The translations under genes and the position numbers were made by a program. From Staphylococcus lloydii (GTDB lineage: Bacteria > Bacillota > Bacilli > Staphylococcales > Staphylococcaceae), in the NCBI RefSeq assembly GCF_015775975.1, contig NZ_CP064056.1, forward strand, positions 1,860,001 to 1,924,000: 64,000 nucleotides of DNA, read 5' to 3'. Below the pieces are notes generated by a model. It saw nothing but the letters and a program-made list of their open reading frames with translations, ran no database searches and was not told where the DNA came from. Of this stretch, positions 41,594 through 50,245 are shown piece after piece (positions within the stretch are counted from its first letter, which is position 1; each line of letters opens with the position of its first letter).

Positions 41594-42910
41594 TTATAAT
41601 ATCATAGCCGCTATTGTACCGAAAATGATTAAAGGTACGTTATAGAATATAAAGTTAGGCACACAAGTATCACGTACATGATCATGTTGGCCATCGACAT
41701 TTAAACCGGCTGTTGGTCCTAAAGTAGAGTCACTTGCAGGCGAACCTGAATCACCAAGTGCACTCGCTGTACCAATTAATGCAATGAGTGCCATTGTACT
41801 TAAACCTAAAGATTCTCCTAAAGGAATAAATAAAGTTGCGATAATTGGTATAGTTGCAAATGAAGAACCAATACCTAACGTTACGATTAAACCAATAATA
41901 TACATTAAAATAATGCTAAATAGTTTGTTACCGCTAGTAATATCACTTAAACTCTGTACTAATTGGCTAATATCACCTGTCTTATTCATAACTCCGGCAA
42001 AACCATTAGCTGTTAAAATAACGACACCTATGTAGGCCATAATTTGAATACCGTCGACAAATTTTTGATCTAAATCTTTCCAGTTATAAACTCCTGAAAT
42101 AAAGAATATTAAGACACCTGCTAAGGCACCGAATATCATGGAATCTGTTAGCGTTTGAACTGTAAATGTCGCTAAAATAGCAATGATTGTAATAACGATC
42201 ACATAAGGTTTTAAAGTTACTTCTGCCATTTCACTTTCATCTTTATGATCGATATATTTTCTTGGCTTACGATAATAAATTAGACCAGCAATTAAACCTA
42301 CAATATATCCCATTGAAGGTATAATCATAGCTTTCCAAATCATACTCATTTCTATCGGATGATGTGCTTTCGTAAACCCTTTTAAAATAATTTGGTGGAA
42401 AATTTGACCAAATCCAAATGGAAGTAACACGTATGGGAAACATAGCCCAAATCCTATTATCAAACCAATTTGACGTCTATCTATATTTAATTCATTAAAT
42501 AAACTAATTAATGGTGGTATAACGATTGGAATAAATGCAATGTGTACTGGTATTACGTTTTGACTCATAATACTTAACACTAATAATGCAATCATAATAA
42601 TTACTTTAACTTTAACACGTGACATTTTTGAATTTTCGGCACGTATTGCTTTAATAATCTTTAATACGAGGTAATCCGTGATACCACTATAAGATATTAA
42701 AGCGGCAAAACCTCCTAATAAAGCATAACTCAGTGCAACTTCTGCACCATCTACTATATTTTTACCGAATACCATCACAATGTCTGTGACACTCATTCCG
42801 GCTATTAAGCCACCTACTAGCGCACTAATGAATAAACTAATAACTACATTTAATCTACACAGGCATAGAATAATCATTACTACGACAGCTATTACGACTG
42901 CATTAAACAC
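41594..42910 (-). CDS. YuiF-type transporter (NhaC/Na+:H+ antiporter superfamily)
   Basis: A 438-residue membrane protein with eleven to twelve helices. Seen: SGITDYLVLKII, MSQNVIPVHIAFIPIVIPPL, GLCFPYVLLPFGFGQIF, and the late conserved ALGDSGSPASDSTLGPTAGLNVDGQHDH that typifies this family. Bacillus yuiF lies beside yuiE (leucyl aminopeptidase), as here, which suggests an amino-acid or peptide-linked role rather than bulk sodium export. The start is GTG (42910) with AAAGGGG upstream. Confidence 0.8.
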   Translation of the reverse strand: MFNAVVIAVVVMIILCLCRLNVVISLFISALVGGLIAGMSVTDIVMVFGKNIVDGAEVALSYALLGGFAALISYSGITDYLVLKIIKAIRAENSKMSRVKVKVIIMIALLVLSIMSQNVIPVHIAFIPIVIPPLISLFNELNIDRRQIGLIIGFGLCFPYVLLPFGFGQIFHQIILKGFTKAHHPIEMSMIWKAMIIPSMGYIVGLIAGLIYYRKPRKYIDHKDESEMAEVTLKPYVIVITIIAILATFTVQTLTDSMIFGALAGVLIFFISGVYNWKDLDQKFVDGIQIMAYIGVVILTANGFAGVMNKTGDISQLVQSLSDITSGNKLFSIILMYIIGLIVTLGIGSSFATIPIIATLFIPLGESLGLSTMALIALIGTASALGDSGSPASDSTLGPTAGLNVDGQHDHVRDTCVPNFIFYNVPLIIFGTIAAMIL

Positions 42911-42959
42911 AATTCAAAACCCCTTTACCACATTATCGAACTAAAGTATCATGAAATTT

Positions 42960-42988
42960 ATACTATCAATCTGTATTACCTTTGTCAA
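42960..42988 (-). promoter_or_regulatory. Candidate promoter of the yuiF-like gene
   Basis: Minus-strand TTGACA (42983-42988, perfect -35), 17-base spacer, TAGTAT (42960-42965). The -10 is imperfect. Confidence 0.5.
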
Positions 42989-43013
42989 CAAAATTAAAAC
43001 AAATTATAGTTAT

Positions 43014-43119
43014 AAAAAAAGTTGAACTCATATCTTTACGACTTAACACGTTAATCATAATCATTGATTAATTTAACTTTTATTATCTATACGTGTATAA
43101 GTTAGATATCGTTCAACTT
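43014..43119 (-). terminator. Long interrupted terminator hairpin after pepA (element A)
   Basis: About 100 bases. Nine-base outer stem AAGTTGAAC (43019-43027) with GTTCAACTT (43111-43119), then aligned inner stems ATATC/GATAT, ACTTA/TAAGT and CACGT/ACGTG separated by short internal loops; the minus strand ends in TTTTTTT. It is far longer than the other terminators here and matches element B in architecture. Confidence 0.8.
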
Positions 43120-43130
43120 ATTATTTTGTA

Positions 43131-44609
43131 TTATAAAGTTCTTAACCACTGAACAATCGTAGGGATCATATAACCAGTAGGACCTTTAGGACCATTGTAT
43201 GAAGCTTTATTAGTTGTAGCTGGTCCTGCAATATCAAAATGTAAATGAGGTGTATCACCAGCAAAATGGCTAATAAATGTTGCCGCAAACAATGCTTTAC
43301 CATGTCCATTTGTATGGTTTACTAAATCAGCGACATCTGTTTGTCGTATTAAACGTTGCTCTGTTGATGTCATTGGTAATTCAAACACCATTTCATCCGC
43401 TTCATTAGCATGCTCTAAAATTGTTGCTAACGGGGCTTTATCATTATTTTTAAAGACGGCTGCTTTATCTTCACCTAATGCTGCTACTGCTGCACCTGTT
43501 AAAGTAGCAAAATCTAATATAACTTGTGGTTTAAACTGATTTGCATAAAAGACCGCATCACCTAGAACAAGTCTTCCTTCTGCATCAGTATTTAACACTT
43601 CAACTGTTTCTCCACTTAACGCCGTGAAAACATCGTCTGGTTTCATTGCTTCACCATTTATCATATTTTCTGAAGCTACGATAACACCAACAATATTAAT
43701 TTTTAATTTAAGTAAACGTGCTGCTTCAATCATACCGATTACATTTGCCGAACCACACATATCATATTTCATTGTCTGCATACCTAATTTTGGTTTAATT
43801 GAATAACCACCAGAATCGTATGTGATGCCTTTACCTACTAATGCAATAGGCGCCTCATCATTTGCCGCCCCATTATAAGTAAGTGTAAATACGCGTGCAG
43901 GATTACTAGACCCTTTACTTACTGCATGCACTAATCCAAAACCTTCATTTTGTAATTGCGCTTCGTTTTTAACATCCAAGTGTACTTCAGTATCGTTAAA
44001 ATGTTCGGATAATAGTTCTTCATAATAACTAGGCGTCAATATATTTGGCGGCATGTTACTATAATCTCTTGCTATATTTATCGCCTGTCCTATCGCTTGA
44101 CCTTGTTGTACTGATTCTATGATGCGTTGGTTTTCACTATGTAAATTAATAACTAATTCATACGGTGATTTTTTAGTCGTTTTATAATTATCAAATTCAT
44201 AAATTGAACGGAAACTTTGTTGTCCTAATAATTCTGCTATTCTCTTTGCTGGCAACGTTTTTGCTTCAAAGCTGTCAAATAACAATGATGCTACTGTCAC
44301 ATTTTCAGCTTTTAAAAATTGAAATAGATTGCCAAATACTGTTGCAATATCAGCAGACGTTAATTGTTTTAAATTAGCTAATCCAATTGTTACAAGTCTA
44401 TATTTCTTATCATTAATTTGTAGTTGTGTTTGATATATTTTACCTACTTGACTCCCAATGATGTGATCATGTTTCAACTGTGATAATTCATCGGTAATGT
44501 CTACACCATCTACCTCAATAGATTGCGTCAATTGATTTAAATGTCCTGCCACACCAACGATGAGTGTTTGTTCAATCTCCATGTCCTTTGTGTTAAATCG
44601 AATATTCAT
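43131..44609 (-). CDS. pepA: Leucyl aminopeptidase, M17 family
   Basis: A 492-residue cytosolic metallopeptidase cutting N-terminal residues from peptides. Seen: an N-terminal macro-like domain (1-150), then the catalytic domain with VGKGITYDSGGYSIKP (about 258-273, metal and Lys ligands), SENMINGEAMKPDDV, and the family signature NTDAEGRL (around 340). Note YDSGG where many M17 enzymes have FDSGG. ATG at 44609 has AAAGGGAC. The gene ends in hairpin element A. Confidence 0.93.
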   Translation of the reverse strand: MNIRFNTKDMEIEQTLIVGVAGHLNQLTQSIEVDGVDITDELSQLKHDHIIGSQVGKIYQTQLQINDKKYRLVTIGLANLKQLTSADIATVFGNLFQFLKAENVTVASLLFDSFEAKTLPAKRIAELLGQQSFRSIYEFDNYKTTKKSPYELVINLHSENQRIIESVQQGQAIGQAINIARDYSNMPPNILTPSYYEELLSEHFNDTEVHLDVKNEAQLQNEGFGLVHAVSKGSSNPARVFTLTYNGAANDEAPIALVGKGITYDSGGYSIKPKLGMQTMKYDMCGSANVIGMIEAARLLKLKINIVGVIVASENMINGEAMKPDDVFTALSGETVEVLNTDAEGRLVLGDAVFYANQFKPQVILDFATLTGAAVAALGEDKAAVFKNNDKAPLATILEHANEADEMVFELPMTSTEQRLIRQTDVADLVNHTNGHGKALFAATFISHFAGDTPHLHFDIAGPATTNKASYNGPKGPTGYMIPTIVQWLRTL

Positions 44610-44635
44610 TATTATCAGTCCCTTTTAATTAAAAT

Positions 44636-44667
44636 AAAAAGCCTATCTTAATCAGATAGGCTTTTTC
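44636..44667 (-). terminator. Terminator of ndh
   Basis: AAAAAGCCTATC pairs perfectly with GATAGGCTTTTT, loop TTAATCA. It lies between the ndh stop and the pepA start. Confidence 0.93.
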
Positions 44668-44718
44668 TCACACAGCATATCCTAACTAGATACCACTGTC
44701 GTATTATTAATTTTGCAA

Positions 44719-45927
44719 TTAAAATTTACCTTTTTTGAATGCAAGACCGATACCGCCTAATTTGAATACCGCACGTGTATCGATAACTTTCTTCATGAAA
44801 GCAGCTTTTTTACCAGTAATATCTCTACCATAGACAATACCGACACCGTCATTAGAACCTAATGAACATACTGTACCTCTGTCTACGTAAGTAAATTCTT
44901 GTGTTGGTTGGCCTTCAAGAATTTGTTTGATATTTTTAGCAACGTGTTCACCTTGTTGCATAGCAATTTGAGCAGTTGTTGGTAATGGACGTTCTTCACC
45001 AGCAGGAATAAATGCTGCACAGTCACCAATTACGAAGATATCGTCATGGCCAGCGATAGTTAAGTCTTGTTCGTTTACAATTCTACCACGTTTAACGCCG
45101 TCAAATGATTCTTCCATTAATTGACTACCACGTACACCAGCTGCCCATACAGCTGTATTTGCTTCTAATTGTTGTTCTTGATCGTTAACTTTAACAACGA
45201 AACCTTTTTCGTTACAAGCTACGATTGGTGTTGCAATTTTGAACTCAACACCTTTATTTTCAAGGTAGTTAACAGCATGGTTAACAAGGTCGTCTGAGAA
45301 CATAGGTAACATTTTAGGTGCAGCTTCTACACAAGTAATTTTTACTTTGCTTTGTTCAACACCATATTTATTACATAATTCAGGAATACGGTCTGTTAAT
45401 TCACCTAAGAATTCAATTCCAGTGAAACCAGCGCCACCAACTAAAATAGCTAAATCACGGTCATCTTTTTCTTTAGATGCTGCGTAATTTGCAAATTTGT
45501 CTTCAATATGACGAGCTAAACGACGAGAAGTTAATACGTTTTCGATTTGGAAAGCGTGATCTTTCATACCTTTGATACCAAAAGTTTCACTTTCGAAACC
45601 TAAACCTACAACTAAAATATCGAAATCAAAAATACCAGCGTCAGTTTCTACTTTTTTAGCATTACGGTCAATTTTAGTTACTTCTGCTTTTACAAAGTTC
45701 ACTTTATCTTCGTTAATAACGCTCTTAACTGGATAAAGTAAGTCTTCATAGCTAATTGTACCAGCTGAAGCTTCATGTAACCAAGTCGCTTCATAGTGGT
45801 AATCATTTTTATTGATTAATGTAATTTCCGCTTCGTCAGCTGAAATTTGTTTTTGCAATTTAGTAACAGTTTGTAAGCCAGCATAACCAGCACCTAAAAC
45901 TAGAACTTTTTTACGATTTTGTGCCAT
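44719..45927 (-). CDS. ndh: Type II NADH dehydrogenase
   Basis: A 402-residue peripheral membrane flavoprotein passing electrons from NADH to menaquinone without pumping. ATG at 45927 gives [17 protein letters not shown] and the S. aureus length; TTAGGTGAATAAA precedes it. Seen: FAD fold LGAGYAGLQ (11-19), NAD fold [14 protein letters not shown] (about 166-179), the quinone-site [15 protein letters not shown], and the C-terminal amphipathic region ending [15 protein letters not shown] that anchors to the membrane. The leader contains a hairpin, a good promoter and a Rex-like site. Confidence 0.95.
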   Translation of the reverse strand: MAQNRKKVLVLGAGYAGLQTVTKLQKQISADEAEITLINKNDYHYEATWLHEASAGTISYEDLLYPVKSVINEDKVNFVKAEVTKIDRNAKKVETDAGIFDFDILVVGLGFESETFGIKGMKDHAFQIENVLTSRRLARHIEDKFANYAASKEKDDRDLAILVGGAGFTGIEFLGELTDRIPELCNKYGVEQSKVKITCVEAAPKMLPMFSDDLVNHAVNYLENKGVEFKIATPIVACNEKGFVVKVNDQEQQLEANTAVWAAGVRGSQLMEESFDGVKRGRIVNEQDLTIAGHDDIFVIGDCAAFIPAGEERPLPTTAQIAMQQGEHVAKNIKQILEGQPTQEFTYVDRGTVCSLGSNDGVGIVYGRDITGKKAAFMKKVIDTRAVFKLGGIGLAFKKGKF

Positions 45928-45961
45928 TTTATTCACCTAAGCTTTCATAATTTTTTCTTGC

Positions 45962-46008
45962 AACCGTCTTTAGTAAGACCTGGTTAGAGTAATTCAACTC
46001 ATTAAAGA
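45962..46008 (-). promoter_or_regulatory. Structured 5' leader of ndh
   Basis: On the minus strand GTCTTTA pairs with TAAAGAC around a 33-base region that itself contains GAGT/ACTC. The element lies between the promoter and the ribosome site and is not followed by a T tract, so it is not an intrinsic terminator. No known riboswitch class is recognised. Confidence 0.4.
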
Positions 46009-46028
46009 CAATCTTTCATCCATTATTA

Positions 46029-46057
46029 ATTTTATATTTTTTAAGGTATATTTTCAA
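46029..46057 (-). promoter_or_regulatory. Sigma-A promoter of ndh
   Basis: Minus-strand TTGAAA (46052-46057), 17-base spacer, TAAAAT (46029-46034), about 100 bases before the start codon. Confidence 0.7.
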
Positions 46058-46072
46058 GCACTTACATATATA

Positions 46073-46090
46073 TTGTTTATTTTTTCACAA
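46073..46090 (-). promoter_or_regulatory. Rex-like operator upstream of ndh
   Basis: TTGTGAAAAAATAAACAA matches 16 of 18 positions of the Rex consensus TTGTGAAWWWWTTCACAA. It lies 16 bases upstream of the -35. Rex senses NADH/NAD and controls ndh in Bacillus; here the link is inferred. Confidence 0.55.
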
Positions 46091-46100
46091 ATCAAATTTT

Positions 46101-46211
46101 TAAAAAAGTTGGAACAGCTACACGCTAATGGTCAACTTAGTCTCAAACTATAACAACTTTAATGTTATTCATTGGACTTGTAACCATTACAACGTGATAG
46201 TGTCCCAACTT
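46101..46211 (-). terminator. Long interrupted terminator hairpin after sufA (element B)
   Basis: About 105 bases. Outer stem AAGTTGG (46106-46112) with CCAACTT (46205-46211), then ACA/TGT, CACG/CGTG and AATGGT/ACCATT separated by small internal loops; the minus strand ends in TTTTTTA. It has the same AAGTTG...CAACTT ends and staged stems as element A but different inner sequence. Confidence 0.75.
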
Positions 46212-46218
46212 AATTTAA

Positions 46219-46578
46219 TTAGCAATCTTCTGGTGAGCCTGCGACTTTAGCAGTTCTAAATGAACTACCACAACCACATGATGCTATCGCATTAGGGTTA
46301 TCAATTTGGAAACCGCCACCCATTAATGATTGTTTAAAATCAACTGTCGTTCCTTCTAATACTGCTTTATCATCTTTATCAACTAATACTTTTAAACCGT
46401 AAAATTCAAATACTTCATCGTTGTCACCTTTTGTTTCTTCCGCTGACATACCGTAAGTTAAGCCAGTGCATCCGCCACCGTTAACTTTAATCTTTAGATA
46501 ACCGTCTGACATATCATTTTGTTTAAGCATGTCTTTTACTTCATAAGCTGCTGCTTCAGTCAAATTTATAACTGCCAT
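46219..46578 (-). CDS. sufA: A-type iron-sulfur carrier (HesB/IscA family)
   Basis: A 119-residue Fe-S cluster carrier. Seen: the three ligand cysteines C37 (GGGCTGLTYG) and C101/C103 (SCGCGSSF) of the A-type carrier fold, and MGGGFQIDNPNA. In S. aureus the equivalent gene beside ndh is sufA, which passes clusters from SufBCD to clients. The start has AGGAGGGAAAC. It follows yuzB by 12 bases and forms an operon with it; the transcript ends in hairpin element B. Confidence 0.92.
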   Translation of the reverse strand: MAVINLTEAAAYEVKDMLKQNDMSDGYLKIKVNGGGCTGLTYGMSAEETKGDNDEVFEFYGLKVLVDKDDKAVLEGTTVDFKQSLMGGGFQIDNPNAIASCGCGSSFRTAKVAGSPEDC

Positions 46579-46590
46579 AATGTTTCCCTC

Positions 46591-46827
46591 CTAAAAAATC
46601 CATGTTTCTTCTATGTGAGCATATATTTTTTGTAATAAATCGTCTGGTGATTCACCTTCAACGATATCACCATTTACTAATGCATACAAGGTACTTGAAC
46701 ATAATCCACAGTTTTGAAGACACCCATATTCTAGAACATCTACACCCGGATCATTATCAAGTTGGTTATATACATAATCTCCACCTTTCGCCATGTTCGA
46801 AATGCAGAATTCTACTATTGGATTCAT
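46591..46827 (-). CDS. yuzB: UPF0349 (DUF1450, YuzB-like) cysteine-rich protein
   Basis: A 78-residue protein of unknown function. Seen: C8 and a cluster C36-X3-C40-X2-C43 in [12 protein letters not shown], a pattern that could bind a metal or an Fe-S cluster; this is inference. It begins [12 protein letters not shown], as the family does. AAGAAGGTG precedes ATG 46827. Operon with sufA strengthens a link to Fe-S metabolism. A perfect palindrome overlaps its -10 region. Confidence 0.85.
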   Translation of the reverse strand: MNPIVEFCISNMAKGGDYVYNQLDNDPGVDVLEYGCLQNCGLCSSTLYALVNGDIVEGESPDDLLQKIYAHIEETWIF

Positions 46828-47273
46828 AATACACCTTCTTATTAATAATCAGTTATAACATTATAACAACTTTCACTACGAATGACTATGTTCTTGCTTT
46901 GTTTCATATCATTAAATATTCAAGCTAACATATTTAGGGCTAAATATTAATAATTTTTCTGATTTAAATGGATATTTATCAACTTTTTTGAGTCAATAAT
47001 CATCGTTTTTGTAACGATTTTGCTTACTATAATAATTTAATTTCTGTCTAAAATGTGTCTAAGTTATTTGTAGAACATTTAAAAAAGGCATATAATAAAG
47101 AAGAGTTATTTATTTTGAAAAATGAGATGGTGACTAACACCTATTTATTTTTCACCTTAACAAGTAGATTGAAACTTATAGGCGTTAATGTATTTTATTC
47201 AAACGGGCTGAACTTGAGTACTATGTCTTTTGTTGAAATCTGTAAACATATTTATTATTAGAGGGGTATCAAA
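46828..47273. other. Divergent region yuzB / YumB-like gene
   Basis: 446 bases without a confidently called gene. It holds the yuzB promoter palindrome at the left, a plus-strand TATAAT at 47028-47033 with a poor -35, and a weak 68-codon frame starting GTG 47055 with no ribosome site that ends at 47261, overlapping the GAGGGG of the next gene. No terminator or riboswitch was recognised. Confidence 0.5.
46852..46867. promoter_or_regulatory. Palindrome GTTATAACATTATAAC over the yuzB-sufA promoter
   Basis: Seven-base arms GTTATAA/TTATAAC with a two-base centre. It contains a perfect minus-strand TATAAT (46860-46865). It looks like an operator; it resembles Fur/PerR boxes (TTATAAT-N-ATTATAA) but has a different centre. 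Confidence 0.4.
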
Positions 47274-48338
47274 ATGAAGAATTTAGTTTTATTAGGCGGC
47301 GGCTACGGCAACATGCGTATTATGTCTCATATTTTGCCAAATGCTTTACCAGATAATTATTCACTTACGTTAATCGATCGTATGCCATATCATAGTTTGA
47401 AACCTGAATTTTATGAACTGGCAGCTGGTACAAAATCTGATAAAGAAGTGCGTATGAACTTCCCAAATTCTGAACGAGTTAATATCGTTTACGGGGAAAT
47501 CAACGACATTAATTTAGAGGAGCAAATCGTTACTGCTGGACAAACAAAAGTTGATTATGACGAATTGGTTATTGGCTTAGGCTGTGAAGATAAATATCAC
47601 AATGTTCCTGGCGCAGAAGAATATACGCATAGTATTCAAACATTATCTAAATCTCGTGAAACGTTCCATCATATTAGCGAACTACCAAACGGTGCTAAAG
47701 TTGGTATCGTTGGCGCAGGTCTTAGTGGTATCGAATTAGCAAGTGAATTACGCGAAAGTCGTGAAGATTTAGACATTTATTTATATGATCGTGGTGAACG
47801 CATCTTATCTCGTTTCCCAGAAAAGTTAAGTAATTATATAGAAAAATGGTTTAAGAAAAACAATGTTAATGTCGTGCCAAATTCAGATATTAATAAAGTT
47901 GAACCTGGTCGTATTTATAACTGTGACGTGCCAGAAGACTTGGATTTAATCGTTTGGACAGCTGGTATTCAACCAGTCGAAATCGTAAGAAATTTACCTA
48001 TCGATATAAGTAAAAGTGGTCGTGTTATTTTAAACCAATATCACCAAGTACCAACTTATCCTAACGTTTATGTAGTTGGCGATTGTGCTGAGCTACCTCA
48101 CGCTCCAAGTGCACAATTGGCAGAATTCCAAGGTGACCAGATTGCTGATGTCATGAAATTACAATGGCAAGACAAACAATTACCTGAAAAAATGCCTGAA
48201 ATCAAAATACAAGGCTTTCTAGGTTCATTAGGAGATAAAAAAGGATTTGCATATATTATGGACAGAACTGTAACTGGCCGTTTAGCTTCCATTTTAAAAT
48301 CCGGTGTACTTTGGATGTATAAATATCATAATGGATAA
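47274..48338 (+). CDS. NDH-2-like NAD(P)/FAD-dependent oxidoreductase (YumB/YutJ type)
   Basis: A 354-residue flavoprotein, a shorter paralogue of NDH-2. Seen: FAD fold VLLGGGYGNMRI (about 4-15, GGGYG instead of GAGYA), NAD fold VGIVGAGLSGIELASELRE (about 142-160), the TAGIQP motif and VVGDCAELPHAPSAQLAEFQG near residue 270. It lacks the basic C-terminal anchor of Ndh, so its electron acceptor is uncertain. ATG at 47274 has GAGGGG. S. aureus has the same second NDH-like gene here. Confidence 0.88.
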   Translation: MKNLVLLGGGYGNMRIMSHILPNALPDNYSLTLIDRMPYHSLKPEFYELAAGTKSDKEVRMNFPNSERVNIVYGEINDINLEEQIVTAGQTKVDYDELVIGLGCEDKYHNVPGAEEYTHSIQTLSKSRETFHHISELPNGAKVGIVGAGLSGIELASELRESREDLDIYLYDRGERILSRFPEKLSNYIEKWFKKNNVNVVPNSDINKVEPGRIYNCDVPEDLDLIVWTAGIQPVEIVRNLPIDISKSGRVILNQYHQVPTYPNVYVVGDCAELPHAPSAQLAEFQGDQIADVMKLQWQDKQLPEKMPEIKIQGFLGSLGDKKGFAYIMDRTVTGRLASILKSGVLWMYKYHNG

Positions 48339-48373
48339 TAAAAAAGACTGCTCACTCAAGAGCAGTCTTTTAT
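48339..48373. terminator. Bidirectional terminator
   Basis: AAAAGACTGCTC pairs perfectly with GAGCAGTCTTTT, six-base loop, between the convergent oxidoreductase and yuzD. Confidence 0.94.
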
Positions 48374-48690
48374 TGTTCTTCAACTTGATTTACAAATCGT
48401 GTTATATCTTTTAATTGAATATAACCGTCAGCCACGTATTCATCATTCATTGTTATAAGTGGATAAAACAATTCATCTTCTTGAATTTGTTCGATAAAAT
48501 GTTGGTCATGATCTGATAAATTATCATCATCTTTTTCTATATCAATATATGTGTATTCAAATTGAATGTTTGGGTATTTTCTAGCTAATAATGGTTTTAA
48601 CCACTCATACGTGTTTTTAGAAGTTGGTGCGTTGACACAACTCGCACAAACATTTTCCGCCCCATACACGACGACACTCACCTTGTTCAA
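48370..48690 (-). CDS. yuzD: YuzD-family thioredoxin-like protein
   Basis: A 106-residue protein of the DUF1462/YuzD family. Seen: VVVYGAENVCASCVNAPTSKNTYEWL with a C15-X2-C18 redox-type pair, then DELFYPLITMNDEYVADGYIQLKDI. The start is TTG (48690): AAAGGGGG lies seven bases upstream and the N-terminus then matches the family (NKV.V.VYGA). Upstream in-frame ATGs lie before the ribosome site. It is divergent from nfu, as in Bacillus where yuzD and yutM are neighbours; a role in cluster assembly is inference. Confidence 0.85.
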   Translation of the reverse strand: MNKVSVVVYGAENVCASCVNAPTSKNTYEWLKPLLARKYPNIQFEYTYIDIEKDDDNLSDHDQHFIEQIQEDELFYPLITMNDEYVADGYIQLKDITRFVNQVEEQ

Positions 48691-48795
48691 GTTAAATCCC
48701 CCTTTAGTTTCAATCATAGATTTTTCTTTCATTTTCTATTATAATAAATAAATGAGTACAAGTTGAAATTTTTTTACTTGAAAGGAGGCATATGT

Positions 48796-49038
48796 ATGCC
48801 AACTGAGAACGCAACTATGTTTGATCAAGTAGCTGAAGTCATAGAGAGATTACGTCCATTCCTACTACGTGACGGAGGAGATTGTTCCCTAGTAGATGTA
48901 GAGGATGGGATTGTGAAATTACAATTACACGGTGCATGTGGTACTTGTCCAAGTTCTACTATTACTTTAAAAGCTGGTATTGAACGTGCTTTACACGAAG
49001 AAGTACCAGGTGTTATCGAAGTAGAACAAGTATTCTAA
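48796..49038 (+). CDS. nfu: NifU-like iron-sulfur scaffold/carrier
   Basis: An 80-residue Nfu C-terminal-type protein. ATG at 48796 has AAAGGAGG and gives [11 protein letters not shown]; an in-frame start at 48763 lies before the site. Seen: [20 protein letters not shown] and the cluster-binding C48-X2-C51 (ACGTCPSST), then the helix [17 protein letters not shown]. aureus Nfu moves Fe-S clusters to apo-proteins such as aconitase. It converges on dltD with a shared terminator. Confidence 0.95.
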   Translation: MPTENATMFDQVAEVIERLRPFLLRDGGDCSLVDVEDGIVKLQLHGACGTCPSSTITLKAGIERALHEEVPGVIEVEQVF

Positions 49039-49055
49039 CCGACATTAAATATATT

Positions 49056-49087
49056 AAGAGCGCTCATTATGCTGAGCGCTCTTTTTT
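49056..49087. terminator. Bidirectional terminator nfu/dltD, overlapping the end of dltD
   Basis: AAGAGCGCTCA (49056-49066) pairs perfectly with TGAGCGCTCTT (49073-49083), six-base loop, T/A tracts outside. The dltD stop codon lies in the loop and its last codons in the stem. Confidence 0.94.
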
Positions 49088-50245
49088 AATATTTTGTGGT
49101 TTTTCATGCATATGATGATTGATGCGTTGGTTAATATAAACCCAGCCTTTCCAACCAATATGAACGGCATCACTAATTACAAATGGTTCGTAATCTTTGT
49201 CTGTCATATCATATAATTTTCCATCACGTGATGTGACAGTGTGATTAATTTTTTTATAGACACCTTGTCGACGCTCTGAGTCTATACCAATATGATCGTA
49301 CCATTTACCATTAGCTGGAATGCTAATGTATTGTACGTCTGCGCCAGCCGCACGCATTGTATCTACTAGTAGTGCTAAATCCGTAAATTCTGGAGAGTTT
49401 TTATTAAATTCATAATTTCTATTTATTTTTCTTTTACGCGCTTTAATTAAATCCCAATATTTATCTCTAATACCAAATTTATTAGATTTAGTATGTTCTC
49501 CACCATATACTTCTGCATCTTTCCTCATAGCCTTCCACGATTCGTAATTATCGTTAAGAGGTTTAACGTGTTCGAGTGGTGATGACGCTAACGGATAAGC
49601 TGATTTAATTGCTTCTATTTTAAGTAGTTGGTTTTCTTTGAACGGAGCAACATATGAATGACTGATATTATCTGGATTTTTAGCTACTTGTCTTAAAAAT
49701 GATTTGTTTTGGACATTTTTAAAATGTAATAGCCTTTTAGCATAACGTTGTTTAAGTTCTGGACTTAAGTGAGGTTGTTCAAACAATTTATCTATTTGTG
49801 TTTGAGAAATCCTAGCGTTAAAATTATTGTTTGTTAATCCACGGTTTGTAAACCATTGTGGCGAGATAATAAAAGCTAATTTCTTACCTTTTAAATTATT
49901 ATATTGAGATGCTAGTCCAACTGCATTTATTAAATCAGTTGAACCACCAGTACCTATTAGATATGGTTTTTGCGCAACGTGTTTATGCTTATGCATTACA
50001 ATTCCAGGATTAAACGGATCATCTTTACCAAGTTCACTCGATCCATAGATAGGATAATAATGATTCGATTCGAATAATTTATTTTGAATGAGCGTTCCTT
50101 TTAACACTTGTTCATTCAGTGACAATCTTTGATCGGCTACTGCCTTATTTGAGATTAACCCCGTAAACCAACTCGCTGGTAATAATAGGAAAACCCCGAA
50201 TAATGCTAAGCTAACCATTATAGGAATGTAAGGTTTTAACTTCAT
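49067..50245 (-). CDS. dltD: D-alanyl-lipoteichoic acid biosynthesis protein DltD
   Basis: A 392-residue membrane-anchored protein acting outside the cell in D-alanylation of teichoic acids. Seen: a signal-anchor at about 5-27, the SGNH-like active site [11 protein letters not shown] with S70, and a C-terminal [15 protein letters not shown] carrying the Asp-His pair near residue 365. It overlaps dltC by four bases (ATGA). Its last four codons are inside a terminator stem shared with nfu. Confidence 0.95.
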   Translation of the reverse strand: MKLKPYIPIMVSLALFGVFLLLPASWFTGLISNKAVADQRLSLNEQVLKGTLIQNKLFESNHYYPIYGSSELGKDDPFNPGIVMHKHKHVAQKPYLIGTGGSTDLINAVGLASQYNNLKGKKLAFIISPQWFTNRGLTNNNFNARISQTQIDKLFEQPHLSPELKQRYAKRLLHFKNVQNKSFLRQVAKNPDNISHSYVAPFKENQLLKIEAIKSAYPLASSPLEHVKPLNDNYESWKAMRKDAEVYGGEHTKSNKFGIRDKYWDLIKARKRKINRNYEFNKNSPEFTDLALLVDTMRAAGADVQYISIPANGKWYDHIGIDSERRQGVYKKINHTVTSRDGKLYDMTDKDYEPFVISDAVHIGWKGWVYINQRINHHMHEKPQNIKKERSA

